In this document: in pieces, positions 9,507-17,546 of the stretch | Layout of the letters: the number at the start of each line of letters is the position of its first letter | Position numbering within the stretch: position 1 is the stretch's first letter | Assembly: GCA_043787975.1 (NCBI GenBank) | Contig: JAYVUK010000060.1 | Span: 1 to 47,734 of the forward strand | Source of the DNA: JAPLDA01 sp043787975 | Lineage (GTDB): Bacteria; Bacteroidota; Bacteroidia; AKYH767-A; 2013-40CM-41-45 | Length of the DNA stretch: 47,734 bases | Direction: 5' to 3' | Made by a program: the position numbers and the translations under genes | The notes under the pieces: model-generated | What the model was told of the DNA's origin: nothing | Seen by the model: only the letters and a program-made list of their open reading frames with translations | Database searches by the model: none

Positions 9507-10463
9507 ATGAAACCGATCTATATTTTCTACTTACTTTTTTTTTACATCCTCCTTCAGTTCTGCTGGTGGTCAGTCCTGTTGGTGCAATTGAACAACGAAG
9601 TGTATGAACACCGGATTGAAAATGTGCATTTAAAGTACCCTGCTTCCGGTCAGCAACTCGCGGAAGAAAAAAAACTGGAACGTAAATTACATGAACGCTG
9701 GTGGATGGTGATTGGTGAAGGAAGTGTTTTTGTAGTTTTACTTATGTTTGGAAGCATTCAAACGCTTCGTTCGTTTCGCAAGGAGATGTTTCTCGCCCGT
9801 CAACAGAAAAATTTTCTTTTGTCGGTTACGCATGAATTCAAATCTCCGCTCGCTTCGATAAAATTGTATTTGCAGACTTTATTAAAACATGATTTTGAAA
9901 AAGAGAAAAAAGAATCTTTCATTAACAATGCAATTGCCGACACAGATCGCCTGAATAACCTCGTTGAAAATGCATTGCTTGCAAACATGATTGATCACAC
10001 CGGTTATTCTTTCAATAAAGAAGAAGTGAATTTAACTGCCTTGGTTAGACTGCTGATCCAAAAATTTCAGGCCGTTCCCGATTTGAAAAGTAAAATTGAA
10101 ACCGACCTCGAAGACGGAATTCTTTTTGACGCGGATAAAGCCGCATTCGGTATCATGTTAAACAACCTTTTAGAAAACGCTTTGAAGTACGCTCCCGAAA
10201 AATCATTGATCAATGTGGAACTCCGGAAATCAAATGGTAAAATCATCTTGAGTATAAGCGATGAAGGAGCCGGCATTCCGGATAATGAAAGATCGCACAT
10301 ATTCGAAAAATTTTATCGCATTGGAAACGAAGAAACACGGAGTACGAAAGGAACCGGGCTGGGATTGTATATTGTAAAATACATTGTTGAACATCATGAC
10401 GGAAAAATTTCAGTGAAAAATAACTCACCGAAAGGCTCTGTCTTCGAAATCGTTTTCAGTTGA
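9507..10463 (+). CDS. Membrane sensor histidine kinase (orphan)
   Basis: A 318-residue kinase. Two membrane helices (about residues 5-28 and 67-87) enclose a short periplasmic loop of about 40 residues. The HisKA dimerisation domain carries the phospho-accepting His109 in SVTHEFKSPLASIK. The HATPase domain has the N box (NNLLENALKYAP), G1 box (DEGAGIP), F box (FEKFYR) and G2 box (GTGLGLYIV), so it should be active. It would autophosphorylate and pass phosphate to a response regulator, but none lies nearby: the next gene is gpmI, after a repeat-containing gap. The signal sensed is unknown; the loop is too short for a standard sensor domain. Confidence 0.9.
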   Translation: MKPIYIFYLLFFYILLQFCWWSVLLVQLNNEVYEHRIENVHLKYPASGQQLAEEKKLERKLHERWWMVIGEGSVFVVLLMFGSIQTLRSFRKEMFLARQQKNFLLSVTHEFKSPLASIKLYLQTLLKHDFEKEKKESFINNAIADTDRLNNLVENALLANMIDHTGYSFNKEEVNLTALVRLLIQKFQAVPDLKSKIETDLEDGILFDADKAAFGIMLNNLLENALKYAPEKSLINVELRKSNGKIILSISDEGAGIPDNERSHIFEKFYRIGNEETRSTKGTGLGLYIVKYIVEHHDGKISVKNNSPKGSVFEIVFS

Positions 10464-10495
10464 GTTGTAGGATTTCACTAGAATTATATTTAAAA

Positions 10496-10570
10496 ATTAG
10501 CCGCAGATTCGCAGATTTTTGAAAGAGGGCGATCTTCCTTTTTTAATCTGTAAATCTGGGGCAAAAAAAA
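10496..10570. repeat. GCCGCAGATT-family dispersed inverted repeat, copy 1
   Basis: Left part TTAGCCGCAGATTCGCAGATT and right part AATCTGTAAATCTGGGGC form an imperfect inverted pair around a spacer of about 20 bases. Related copies lie at 23667-23713, 24867-24884 and 26571-26626. All are intergenic. Confidence 0.8.
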
Positions 10571-10573
10571 ATT

Positions 10574-12118
10574 ATGTCAGAAAAAAAAGTGGTTTTAATT
10601 ATCATGGATGGCTGGGGCGAAGGACCAAAGACAGACGCTAACGCCATCTTCAAAGCGCATACTCCTTTTATCGATTCGTTGTACAAGGACTATCCTCATT
10701 CACAATTATTCACTTCAGGTGAAAATGTCGGATTGCCGGACGGCCAGATGGGGAATTCTGAAGTCGGACATCTAAACATCGGTGCAGGAAGAATTGTTTA
10801 CCAGGATTTGGTAAAAATAAATCTTGCGATCAAGGACAATTCGTTTCATAACAATCCTGTCATCCAACAAACATTCGATTACGTGAAGCAGAAAAATAAA
10901 AAACTACACCTGATCGGATTGGTTTCAGATGGTGGAGTTCACTCACACATCAACCATCTGAAAGCACTTTGTGATGTTGCCAAGGAACGTTCATGCGACC
11001 ATGTTTTCATTCATGCATTTACGGATGGAAGAGACACCGATCCAAAAAGCGGAATTGGTTTTCTGAAAGAATTACAAACGCATTTAAAAACATCTTCCGG
11101 AAAAATCGCTTCTGTTGTTGGTCGTTATTATGCGATGGATCGTGATAAACGCTGGGAACGTGTGAAGCTCGCTTATGATTTGTTAGTACATGGAATTGGA
11201 GAAAAATCAAAAAACTGTATTGAAGCGATTCATAAAAGTTACGATGAAAATGTAACAGACGAATTCATCAAACCAATTGTTATGGTGAATGAAAATAATG
11301 AGCCGTTAGCGAAGATCGAAGACGGTGATGCAGTTATTTGTTTTAACTTTCGTACGGATCGATGTCGTGAAATTACACAAGCGCTCACGCAACAGAATTA
11401 TCCTGAACAAAACATGCATACGCTCGATCTTCATTACGTGACGATGCGGAATTATGACGACACGTTTAAACATGTCCATGTGATTTTTGAAAAGGACAAC
11501 CTCACCATGACGCTTGGTGAAGTACTTGCCAATGCAGGAAAAAAACAAATCCGGATTTCTGAAACTGAAAAATATCCACACGTTACTTTTTTCTTTTCAG
11601 GAGGAAGAGAAGAACCGTTCGCGAATGAAAAAAGAATTATGATTCCTTCACCCAAAGTTGCAACGTATGATTTGAAACCGGAGATGAGTGCGGTGGAGGT
11701 GACGGATGCAATTGTTGATTGCCTCACCCCCGGCCCCTCTCCAAAGGAGAGGGGAGATGCTCCGGATTTTGTTTGTCTTAATTTTGCAAATGCTGACATG
11801 GTCGGACATTCCGGAGTTTTTAATGCTGTAGTGAAAGCGGTTGAAATGGTTGATGCCTGTGTGAAACGAGCAGTGGAAGCAGGTTTTAAAAACGGGTATT
11901 CATTCCTGATCACAGCCGATCATGGCAATGCAGATTACCTTGTGAATGCGGATGGAACTCCGAATACAGCGCATACAACCAATCCTGTTCCTTTGTTTTT
12001 GGTTGACAACGATTACAAAAAAATATCGGATGGAAGATTATGTGATCTTGCGCCAACGATTTTAAAGATGATGAACCTGGGAATTCCGAAGGAAATGACG
12101 GGAAAGGTATTGGTTTAA
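10574..12118 (+). CDS. gpmI: 2,3-bisphosphoglycerate-independent phosphoglycerate mutase
   Basis: A 514-residue enzyme that interconverts 3- and 2-phosphoglycerate in glycolysis and gluconeogenesis, using two Mn ions and a phosphoserine intermediate. Asp12 (LIIMDGWG) and the catalytic Ser62 in GQMGNSEVGHLNIGAGR are present, as are the C-terminal metal motifs (NADMVGHSG and TADHGNAD). Length fits the family. The oddity is residues 384-395 (LTPGPSPKERGD): this stretch is encoded by a dispersed palindromic repeat inserted in-frame just before the conserved VCLNFANADMVGH segment, where relatives have only a few residues. The protein probably tolerates it as a surface loop. The gene stands between a histidine kinase and an M20 peptidase, each separated by repeats. 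Confidence 0.97.
   Translation: MSEKKVVLIIMDGWGEGPKTDANAIFKAHTPFIDSLYKDYPHSQLFTSGENVGLPDGQMGNSEVGHLNIGAGRIVYQDLVKINLAIKDNSFHNNPVIQQTFDYVKQKNKKLHLIGLVSDGGVHSHINHLKALCDVAKERSCDHVFIHAFTDGRDTDPKSGIGFLKELQTHLKTSSGKIASVVGRYYAMDRDKRWERVKLAYDLLVHGIGEKSKNCIEAIHKSYDENVTDEFIKPIVMVNENNEPLAKIEDGDAVICFNFRTDRCREITQALTQQNYPEQNMHTLDLHYVTMRNYDDTFKHVHVIFEKDNLTMTLGEVLANAGKKQIRISETEKYPHVTFFFSGGREEPFANEKRIMIPSPKVATYDLKPEMSAVEVTDAIVDCLTPGPSPKERGDAPDFVCLNFANADMVGHSGVFNAVVKAVEMVDACVKRAVEAGFKNGYSFLITADHGNADYLVNADGTPNTAHTTNPVPLFLVDNDYKKISDGRLCDLAPTILKMMNLGIPKEMTGKVLV
11722..11755. repeat. SPKERG-type palindromic repeat inside gpmI
   Basis: The core CCCCTCTCC-AAA-GGAGAGGGG (11734-11754) is a perfect 9-base-arm palindrome preceded by CCTCACC. 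The same unit occurs outside genes at 20467-20501 and 24827-24862. Here it lies in-frame in a coding region and encodes LTPGPSPKERG. Confidence 0.9.
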
Positions 12119-12123
12119 AGTTC

Positions 12124-12234
12124 AAAGTTTTTAGTTCAAAGTTAAGGGCTGCTGGTTGTTGATTTGCCAGGTAATCTAAACGGATATAAATTTTATCTTT
12201 GCTTCCATACTAAGAACTTTGAACTAAAAACTTT
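12124..12234. repeat. Inverted pair of AAAGTTTTTAGTTCAAAGTT
   Basis: A 20-base sequence at 12124-12143 is perfectly repeated in inverse orientation at 12215-12234, with 71 bases between the arms. It fills most of the gap between gpmI and the dipeptidase gene. The right arm ends 9 bases before the dipeptidase start. Confidence 0.85.
12194..12201 (+). promoter_or_regulatory. Candidate -7 element for the dipeptidase gene
   Basis: TATCTTTG matches the Bacteroidota TAnnTTTG consensus and lies 42 bases before the ATG. The nearest upstream TTG (12164-12166) is further away than usual, so the -33 element is doubtful. Confidence 0.4.
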
Positions 12235-12243
12235 AAACTAACT

Positions 12244-13617
12244 ATGGAACAGACACTCGATTTTATTAAGACCAACGAAAAAAGATTTTTGGATGAGCTT
12301 TTTGATTTGCTGCGCATCCCTTCAATAAGTGCTGACAGCAAGTATCAGAAAGACCTGGTTCGCACGGCAGAATTTATCAAAGATAAATTGCTTGCTGCAG
12401 GTGCCGACAAAGTTGAAATCTGTCCGACTTCAGGACATCCGATTGTGTACGGAGAAAAAATAATTGATCCGAAATTACCAACGGTGATTGTGTACGGTCA
12501 TTATGATGTGCAACCTGTTGATCCGCTCAACCTGTGGGATTCGCCGCCATTTGAACCGGTTGTGAAAGACGGAAAAATTTACGCACGTGGTTCATGCGAT
12601 GACAAAGGACAAGTGTTCATGCACATCAAAGCATTTGAGAGCATGATGAAAACGAATTCACTTTCCTGCAACGTTCGTTTTATGATTGAAGGAGAAGAAG
12701 AAGTTGGATCAGCTCATCTAGGTGACTGGATTCGTGAAAATAAAAGTCGCTTGAAAGGTGATGTGATTTTGATTTCTGACACAAGCATCATCGCCAATGA
12801 CGTTCCTTCCATTGAAGTTGGTTTGCGTGGTTTGAGTTATGTGGAAGTTGAAGTGACCGGTCCGAATCGTGATTTGCATTCAGGAGTGTATGGTGGAGCG
12901 GTTGGGAATCCTATCCAGATTTTGTGTGAGATGATTGCTTCCATGAAAGACAAAAATAATCACATCACGATTCCGGGATTTTATGATGACGTTGTTGAGT
13001 TGACAAAAGATGAAAGAGCAGAGTTGAATAAAACTCCGTTTGATCTGAATGATTATAAAAAAGATCTTCATGTGGATGATGTGGTTGGTGAAGCCGGATT
13101 TACAACGCTTGAGCGAACAGGCATTCGTCCTACTTTTGAACTGAATGGAATTTGGGGCGGTTATACCGGTGAAGGAGCAAAAACAGTTTTGCCTACAAAA
13201 GCATTTGCAAAAATCAGCATGCGATTGGTTCCGAATCAAAGCTCAGACAAGATCACGGAATTATTTATGAAACATTTCAAGAGCGTTGCTCCAAAGTCTG
13301 TGAAGGTAAATGTAAGTGTTCATCATGGCGGAGAACCTGTTGTGACTCCGACTGATTCCATTGCCTTCAAAGCTGCCAGCATGGCGATTGAACAAACATT
13401 CGGTAAAAAACCAATCCCAACCCGCGGTGGTGGCAGCATTCCGATTGTGGCATTGTTTGAAAAGGAACTGGGATTAAAATCGGTGTTGATGGGATTTGGT
13501 CTTGACTCGGATAATATTCATTCGCCAAATGAACATTACGGAATTTTTAATTTCATGAAAGGCATTGAAACCATTCCTGTCTTCTTCAAAAATTTTGCTG
13601 AGTTGAGTAAAAAATAA
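12244..13617 (+). CDS. M20-family dipeptidase
   Basis: A 457-residue cytoplasmic zinc peptidase of the M20 family (carnosinase/CNDP-like dipeptidases), expected to split dipeptides. Metal and catalytic residues are in place: His86 and Asp88 in YGHYDVQPVD, the bridging Asp in RGSCDDKG (119-120), the acid cluster EGEEEVGS (151-153) and a late His in DNIHSPNEHYG. The dimerisation domain lies between about residues 190 and 370. Length and motif order are normal and no signal peptide is present. It starts 126 bases after gpmI, behind an inverted repeat, and the following lipoprotein gene begins 21 bases after its stop, so it may be the first gene of that operon. Confidence 0.93.
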   Translation: MEQTLDFIKTNEKRFLDELFDLLRIPSISADSKYQKDLVRTAEFIKDKLLAAGADKVEICPTSGHPIVYGEKIIDPKLPTVIVYGHYDVQPVDPLNLWDSPPFEPVVKDGKIYARGSCDDKGQVFMHIKAFESMMKTNSLSCNVRFMIEGEEEVGSAHLGDWIRENKSRLKGDVILISDTSIIANDVPSIEVGLRGLSYVEVEVTGPNRDLHSGVYGGAVGNPIQILCEMIASMKDKNNHITIPGFYDDVVELTKDERAELNKTPFDLNDYKKDLHVDDVVGEAGFTTLERTGIRPTFELNGIWGGYTGEGAKTVLPTKAFAKISMRLVPNQSSDKITELFMKHFKSVAPKSVKVNVSVHHGGEPVVTPTDSIAFKAASMAIEQTFGKKPIPTRGGGSIPIVALFEKELGLKSVLMGFGLDSDNIHSPNEHYGIFNFMKGIETIPVFFKNFAELSKK

Positions 13618-13638
13618 TCGTTGCTTAAATTTTCAACC

Positions 13639-14541
13639 ATGTTGATTGCCGGTTCAGAATATTGGAAAAAAATTATTTCCGGTTTTGTATTGATAATTCT
13701 CATCAGTTTCCTTTTTGTATCCTGTCACCATGATATAGAAGTTGTTGCACCAAGCAATGAAGCAATTCCTGATCGCACGATAGAAGATGTGACCATCAGC
13801 AATTATGTAAACAAAGTTTATATTTCTGTGCTTGGACGCGAAGCTGACAGTTCTGAAAAGCAATTTGGATTTGATTTGTTGCGTCAACATAATCTTTCAG
13901 ATTCAAGTCGATCACAGTTCCTGGATTCGATTTTTTATAAACCCGAATACAAAGTTCATCTGTATGATTTGGCGCGAGTCGATTTGCTAAACAACCTGGA
14001 TACAGCAGATATCATCAACCAGATTTTCCTTTATAATTTTGTACTGACAGACTCAGCATACCTTCTCTACTGGCCGCTGATACATATGGAAATAACAAGG
14101 CTGGATTCGCTCGAAACAATTCCCTTCGATCTTCAACACAGCATTATTGACGTTGAAGAAATGCATCGGAGATGTGTCAATAATTATTTTTATGACCAGA
14201 TCAACATGGGAACGGAAAATTTTGTGGTGTCTGTATTCCAGCATTTTCTTATGCGTTACCCGACAGCCAGTGAATTGGCGCAATCAGAACAGATGGTAAA
14301 TGGTTTTCCTGCAAACTTATTTTTACAATCCGGTCAGAATAAAGATGATTTCATTGCTATCTTTTTTTCGTCGAGCGATTACTATGAAGGATTGATACGG
14401 CTGCTTTACCAGCGATTTCTTTTTCGCTCTCCAACGTCTGTTGAAATGAGTAATGCAACAGTCAGCTTTATTCAAACGCATAATTATATACGGATGCAAA
14501 AAAATATTCTCTCAACGAATGAATACATCGGAATACATTAA
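13639..14541 (+). CDS. Lipoprotein with repeated L-x-R-x-P motifs (PSD1/DUF1553-like signature)
   Basis: I choose the ATG at 13639 (300 residues), because upstream codons only offer TTG. A hydrophobic segment (FVLIILISFLFVSC) ends in a lipobox Cys, so it is a lipoprotein. The mature part is mostly helical. It carries three copies of a short motif: YISVLGREADSSE, QHFLMRYPTASE and QRFLFRSPTSVE. This resembles the L-x-R-x-P-x-x-x-E segment of planctomycete DUF1553/PSD1 proteins and of DUF4214, but the match is short, so assignment is tentative. It heads a five-gene set with a DUF1501 protein, the usual partner of DUF1553-type proteins, which supports the link. Confidence 0.7.
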   Translation: MLIAGSEYWKKIISGFVLIILISFLFVSCHHDIEVVAPSNEAIPDRTIEDVTISNYVNKVYISVLGREADSSEKQFGFDLLRQHNLSDSSRSQFLDSIFYKPEYKVHLYDLARVDLLNNLDTADIINQIFLYNFVLTDSAYLLYWPLIHMEITRLDSLETIPFDLQHSIIDVEEMHRRCVNNYFYDQINMGTENFVVSVFQHFLMRYPTASELAQSEQMVNGFPANLFLQSGQNKDDFIAIFFSSSDYYEGLIRLLYQRFLFRSPTSVEMSNATVSFIQTHNYIRMQKNILSTNEYIGIH

Positions 14542-14551
14542 GCTGTTTAAG

Positions 14552-15037
14552 ATGAAAACAAAAATTGCGTTTGCGATTTTATTTTTGATTGCATTGGCTT
14601 CCTGCAAAAAGGAGAAGGCATACCTCTATGACGTGAATGATGTAGCGGTGGAACAGCCGGGCGGTGACAAAGGAAATGTAAAGTCAACGACAGAATTTGT
14701 TTCTATTGCGTACAGTGATCTGTTCAACACCACGATTCCGAATGATACGTTGGTTGCACTTAATGCTGCTTATACAGCCTTCGGAGACAAGAAACTGATT
14801 GAAGACAGGATCATCCGTCATTTCCTGAATTCTCCGAATGTACAGATACCAACAGATTCGCTGATGCGTGTAGATGTTCCCGCATTTGTGGGAAATACAT
14901 ACAGGAAATTTTTGAATCGTGATCCGAATGAGTTTGAAAAATATTTTATCTCGAATATTATCCAGGGCAACACGAATATAACTCCGGTGTTGGTTTATTA
15001 TGCGATGATGACTTCGAATGAGTACAGGTATTATTGA
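14552..15037 (+). CDS. Lipoprotein with one L-x-R-x-P-like motif
   Basis: A 161-residue lipoprotein starting at the ATG at 14552 (MKTKIAFAILFLIALASCKK, lipobox LASC). The longer reading frame from 14453 overlaps the previous gene and is rejected. The mature part is helical, and near its end YRKFLNRDPNEFEKYF repeats the motif seen three times in the preceding protein. The two genes are 10 bases apart and probably act together. A final segment (YYAMMTSNEYRYY) matches the end of the preceding protein (NILSTNEYIGIH), so the two look like relatives with different repeat numbers. Role unknown; likely periplasmic or at the outer membrane. Confidence 0.7.
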   Translation: MKTKIAFAILFLIALASCKKEKAYLYDVNDVAVEQPGGDKGNVKSTTEFVSIAYSDLFNTTIPNDTLVALNAAYTAFGDKKLIEDRIIRHFLNSPNVQIPTDSLMRVDVPAFVGNTYRKFLNRDPNEFEKYFISNIIQGNTNITPVLVYYAMMTSNEYRYY

Positions 15038-15064
15038 AAATATGAAATACGAAGGGAAAATAAT

Positions 15065-15185
15065 TTGATAATTGGCTGATTTGATAATTTGAGAATGAAG
15101 GAACATGAATTAGCTTACTTAGACCCGTGCTTCAGCATGAGGAATCTAAAATAAAGCGAGTAACATGAGTGGCTTTAGCCACTTC
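15065..15185. repeat. Repeat-rich intergenic stretch
   Basis: Contains TTTGATAATTGGCTGATTTGATAATTTG, with TTTGATAATT twice, and a small hairpin GTGGC-TTTA-GCCAC (about 15171-15184). Similar ATCAAATTA sequence occurs near 19070. No gene was seen. Confidence 0.5.
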
Positions 15186-15280
15186 ACATAAAGACAGATA
15201 TTCTTAAAGACAGAAAGATGAAATCAGAAAATGGAAATCGAGAAATTAATCGATGTTATTATTTTAAATCGGTGTAATCC

Positions 15281-16615
15281 ATGCAACGAAGAGAGTTCAT
15301 AAAAAAGACCGGTTTTGCAACTGCAGGTGCATTTACAATTCCGTACATTCTTCCTTCGGGAAGGTTGTTTGCTGCCAGTGGCATTCGGAGAGTGGATCAT
15401 GTTGTATTTTGCCTTTTTGCAGGAGGAGTACGAAACACGGAGTCCGTTCAAAAAGGCGAAGGTAACCTGATGCCGAATATATTGACTGGTACTGAATCCA
15501 TCGCTGCTGATATTGCAGGCTCCATGGATATTCTTCCTGCATCACCTTTAGGAGGAGCAAGGCTCCAGCAATTTGGAACCTTGTTTAAAAATTTTAAATA
15601 CGCTGTTGGACCAACAGGTCATTTCAATGGGCATACCTGTGCTGTTACAGGTCAGTACACAAACACGGATCTCAATTTTAAAGATCATCCAAAGGCACCG
15701 ACCGTTTTTGAGTATTACAGGAAATATAATTCACCTGCTCAAACGGCTCTCAAGTCATGGTGGGTTTCAAATACACTGGGACCTTATCCTGCTTTGAACT
15801 ACAGCTCGTACCCGGGTTATGGCGCTGCTTTCGGAGCTAACTTCATTGCTCCGACATTCCTGATCAGCAACCAGGGTTATGATTCACTTGGAAATCTCCG
15901 GACATTCTCAAGCCAGGAAGAAGCTGCTATAAATAACATGCGGACGTTCCTTGATCACAATTTTAGTCACAACTTTGTGGATGGTGATGCCGGAGTTACC
16001 AATACGGAAGCTGACACGCAAATTCTGCAGGCATTCATCAGTGACCTGTTGAATAATTTTCATAGCGGTTTGTATAATGATCCGTGGGGAGCAGGAAGTG
16101 CGATGAACAATGACATGATGAATATTTTCTTCGCAGAAAAAATCATTCAGCAATTTCAACCGGAGTTGTTGGTGGTGAATATGCAGGATGTGGATGTCTG
16201 TCACTTTAACTTCACACAATATTGTAACAACCTTCGCAAAGCAGATTATTCGGTAGCGCATCTGTGGAACACCATTCAAAATACGCCGGGCATGATGAAC
16301 AATACAGTGATGATTGTCGCGCCTGAACACGGAAGAAATCACGATGGCAATTCAACCATTGACACCAATGGACGACCTGCCTTGGATCATACCGCATCCA
16401 TTGATCTTTCGGGAGATCAGACAGCACGGGATATTTTTTGTCTGGTCGTGGGACCTGATAATATTGTTCAACAAAATAATGTGGTCAATTCTCAAAGCGG
16501 AGAAAGTGTTGAAGTAATTCCACTCGTAGCCAACATGCTTGGTTTCGATTCGCAAATTCCTTCAGGGATGTTGAAGGCGTATGCAGATTGTGGTATTCAG
16601 GCAGCAATTATTTAA
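15281..16615 (+). CDS. Tat-exported DUF1501 protein (alkaline-phosphatase-like fold)
   Basis: A 444-residue protein that begins MQRREFIKKTGFATAGAF, a clear twin-arginine signal, so it is exported folded. The body fits DUF1501, a family with an alkaline phosphatase/sulfatase-like core: an early VDHVVFCLFAGGVRN segment, a central MQDVDVCHFNF and a late APEHGRNHDGN (about residue 348) that would hold metal ligands. The enzymatic reaction of DUF1501 proteins is not established. In Planctomycetes they are encoded beside cytochrome-containing DUF1549/DUF1553 proteins. Here the neighbours are two motif-repeat lipoproteins upstream and a cytochrome-like lipoprotein 4 bases downstream, a similar arrangement with shorter partners. 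Confidence 0.85.
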   Translation: MQRREFIKKTGFATAGAFTIPYILPSGRLFAASGIRRVDHVVFCLFAGGVRNTESVQKGEGNLMPNILTGTESIAADIAGSMDILPASPLGGARLQQFGTLFKNFKYAVGPTGHFNGHTCAVTGQYTNTDLNFKDHPKAPTVFEYYRKYNSPAQTALKSWWVSNTLGPYPALNYSSYPGYGAAFGANFIAPTFLISNQGYDSLGNLRTFSSQEEAAINNMRTFLDHNFSHNFVDGDAGVTNTEADTQILQAFISDLLNNFHSGLYNDPWGAGSAMNNDMMNIFFAEKIIQQFQPELLVVNMQDVDVCHFNFTQYCNNLRKADYSVAHLWNTIQNTPGMMNNTVMIVAPEHGRNHDGNSTIDTNGRPALDHTASIDLSGDQTARDIFCLVVGPDNIVQQNNVVNSQSGESVEVIPLVANMLGFDSQIPSGMLKAYADCGIQAAII

Positions 16616-16619
16616 TCGA

Positions 16620-17543
16620 ATGAGATTAGTAAGAAAAAATATTCAATTGATTTTTGCAGGCATGATTGCAACCATGCTTGCATTCAACAGTTGCACAAAA
16701 GAAGATACTGCTCCGCTGAATCCATACGATGATGTAAATTATAATCCTGATTCAGTTGCTCAGTCGAACCCTGATCCGAATTCAATTGTCGGGTTGCACA
16801 AAAATATTTTTTCTCCACGATGCGCTATGCCCGGCTGTCATGACGGAACATTTGAACCGGACTATAGAACTGTACGGTCCACTTATTCAACGTTGGTGTA
16901 TCAGCCTGTGAACAGGTCGACAGTGGATTCCATCAATTTCTTTTCACTGCGCGTAATTCCATTTGATGTTTCTCATTCATTATTACACGAACGCTTAACG
17001 ACTCCGACAAATAATTTTATGCCTTCCAATGGTAGCGGTGGCGGCAGGTTGTCAGCGGAAGAGATTCAACATATTGATAACTGGATTTCAAACGGTGCAA
17101 AAGATGAAAACGGAATTATTCCTGTAGCTCCTAATCTTCCTCCTGTCTTCAACGGGTTTCTTGCTGCCGATTCTGCGTTGCATCGCATTGATACGATACG
17201 TGTGGGAGGAATTTCTTATAACCCGATTATTGTTCATTCCAACCAGACTATTTTAATTGTGCCGTTGGTAACAGACGACAGCACGGCCATTCTGAATCTC
17301 CAGGTAAATCGTTTAAAGCTGTCTCTTGATATGGATGATTTCTCAGCTGCCCTGTCTGTGAACGCTGTTTACTATTCAGCAGGCAACGCATGGGTAGCGA
17401 CTTTCCCGGCTGCTTACCCGTCAGGAACCATAGTGTATTTCAGGTATTATGTGAATGACGGAAACCATGTGAATGATTCTGAATTTCCAAGAAGTGATAT
17501 GCCGGTCTATTATAAAACGTACGCTTCCTTTTATGTTCAGTAA
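16620..17543 (+). CDS. Cytochrome-c-like lipoprotein with CX4CH motif
   Basis: The ATG at 16620 gives 307 residues, with a lipobox Cys25 (LAFNSC). Residues 53-160 resemble the small c-type cytochrome domain of surface proteins: IFSPRCAMPGCHDG gives Cys68-x4-Cys73-His74, followed by NFMPSNGSGGGRLSAEEI with Met134 as a likely distal ligand, then the typical IDNWISNGA helix. The spacing is CX4CH instead of the normal CXXCH, so heme attachment may need a special lyase or the site may bind another cofactor. The C-terminal 140 residues look like a beta-sandwich. It starts 4 bases after the DUF1501 stop, so it is co-transcribed; electron transfer or a structural role remain open. Confidence 0.78.
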   Translation: MRLVRKNIQLIFAGMIATMLAFNSCTKEDTAPLNPYDDVNYNPDSVAQSNPDPNSIVGLHKNIFSPRCAMPGCHDGTFEPDYRTVRSTYSTLVYQPVNRSTVDSINFFSLRVIPFDVSHSLLHERLTTPTNNFMPSNGSGGGRLSAEEIQHIDNWISNGAKDENGIIPVAPNLPPVFNGFLAADSALHRIDTIRVGGISYNPIIVHSNQTILIVPLVTDDSTAILNLQVNRLKLSLDMDDFSAALSVNAVYYSAGNAWVATFPAAYPSGTIVYFRYYVNDGNHVNDSEFPRSDMPVYYKTYASFYVQ

Positions 17544-17546
17544 GTG

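Noticed and set aside
11452..11913. 153-codon open frame on the minus strand within gpmI
   Set aside because: Antisense to a highly conserved enzyme gene. It also reads through the palindromic repeat, which is open in several frames.
14453..14551. Upstream start for the second motif lipoprotein
   Set aside because: It would overlap the preceding gene and place the lipoprotein signal internally; MKTKIAFAILF at 14552 is a clear signal peptide start.
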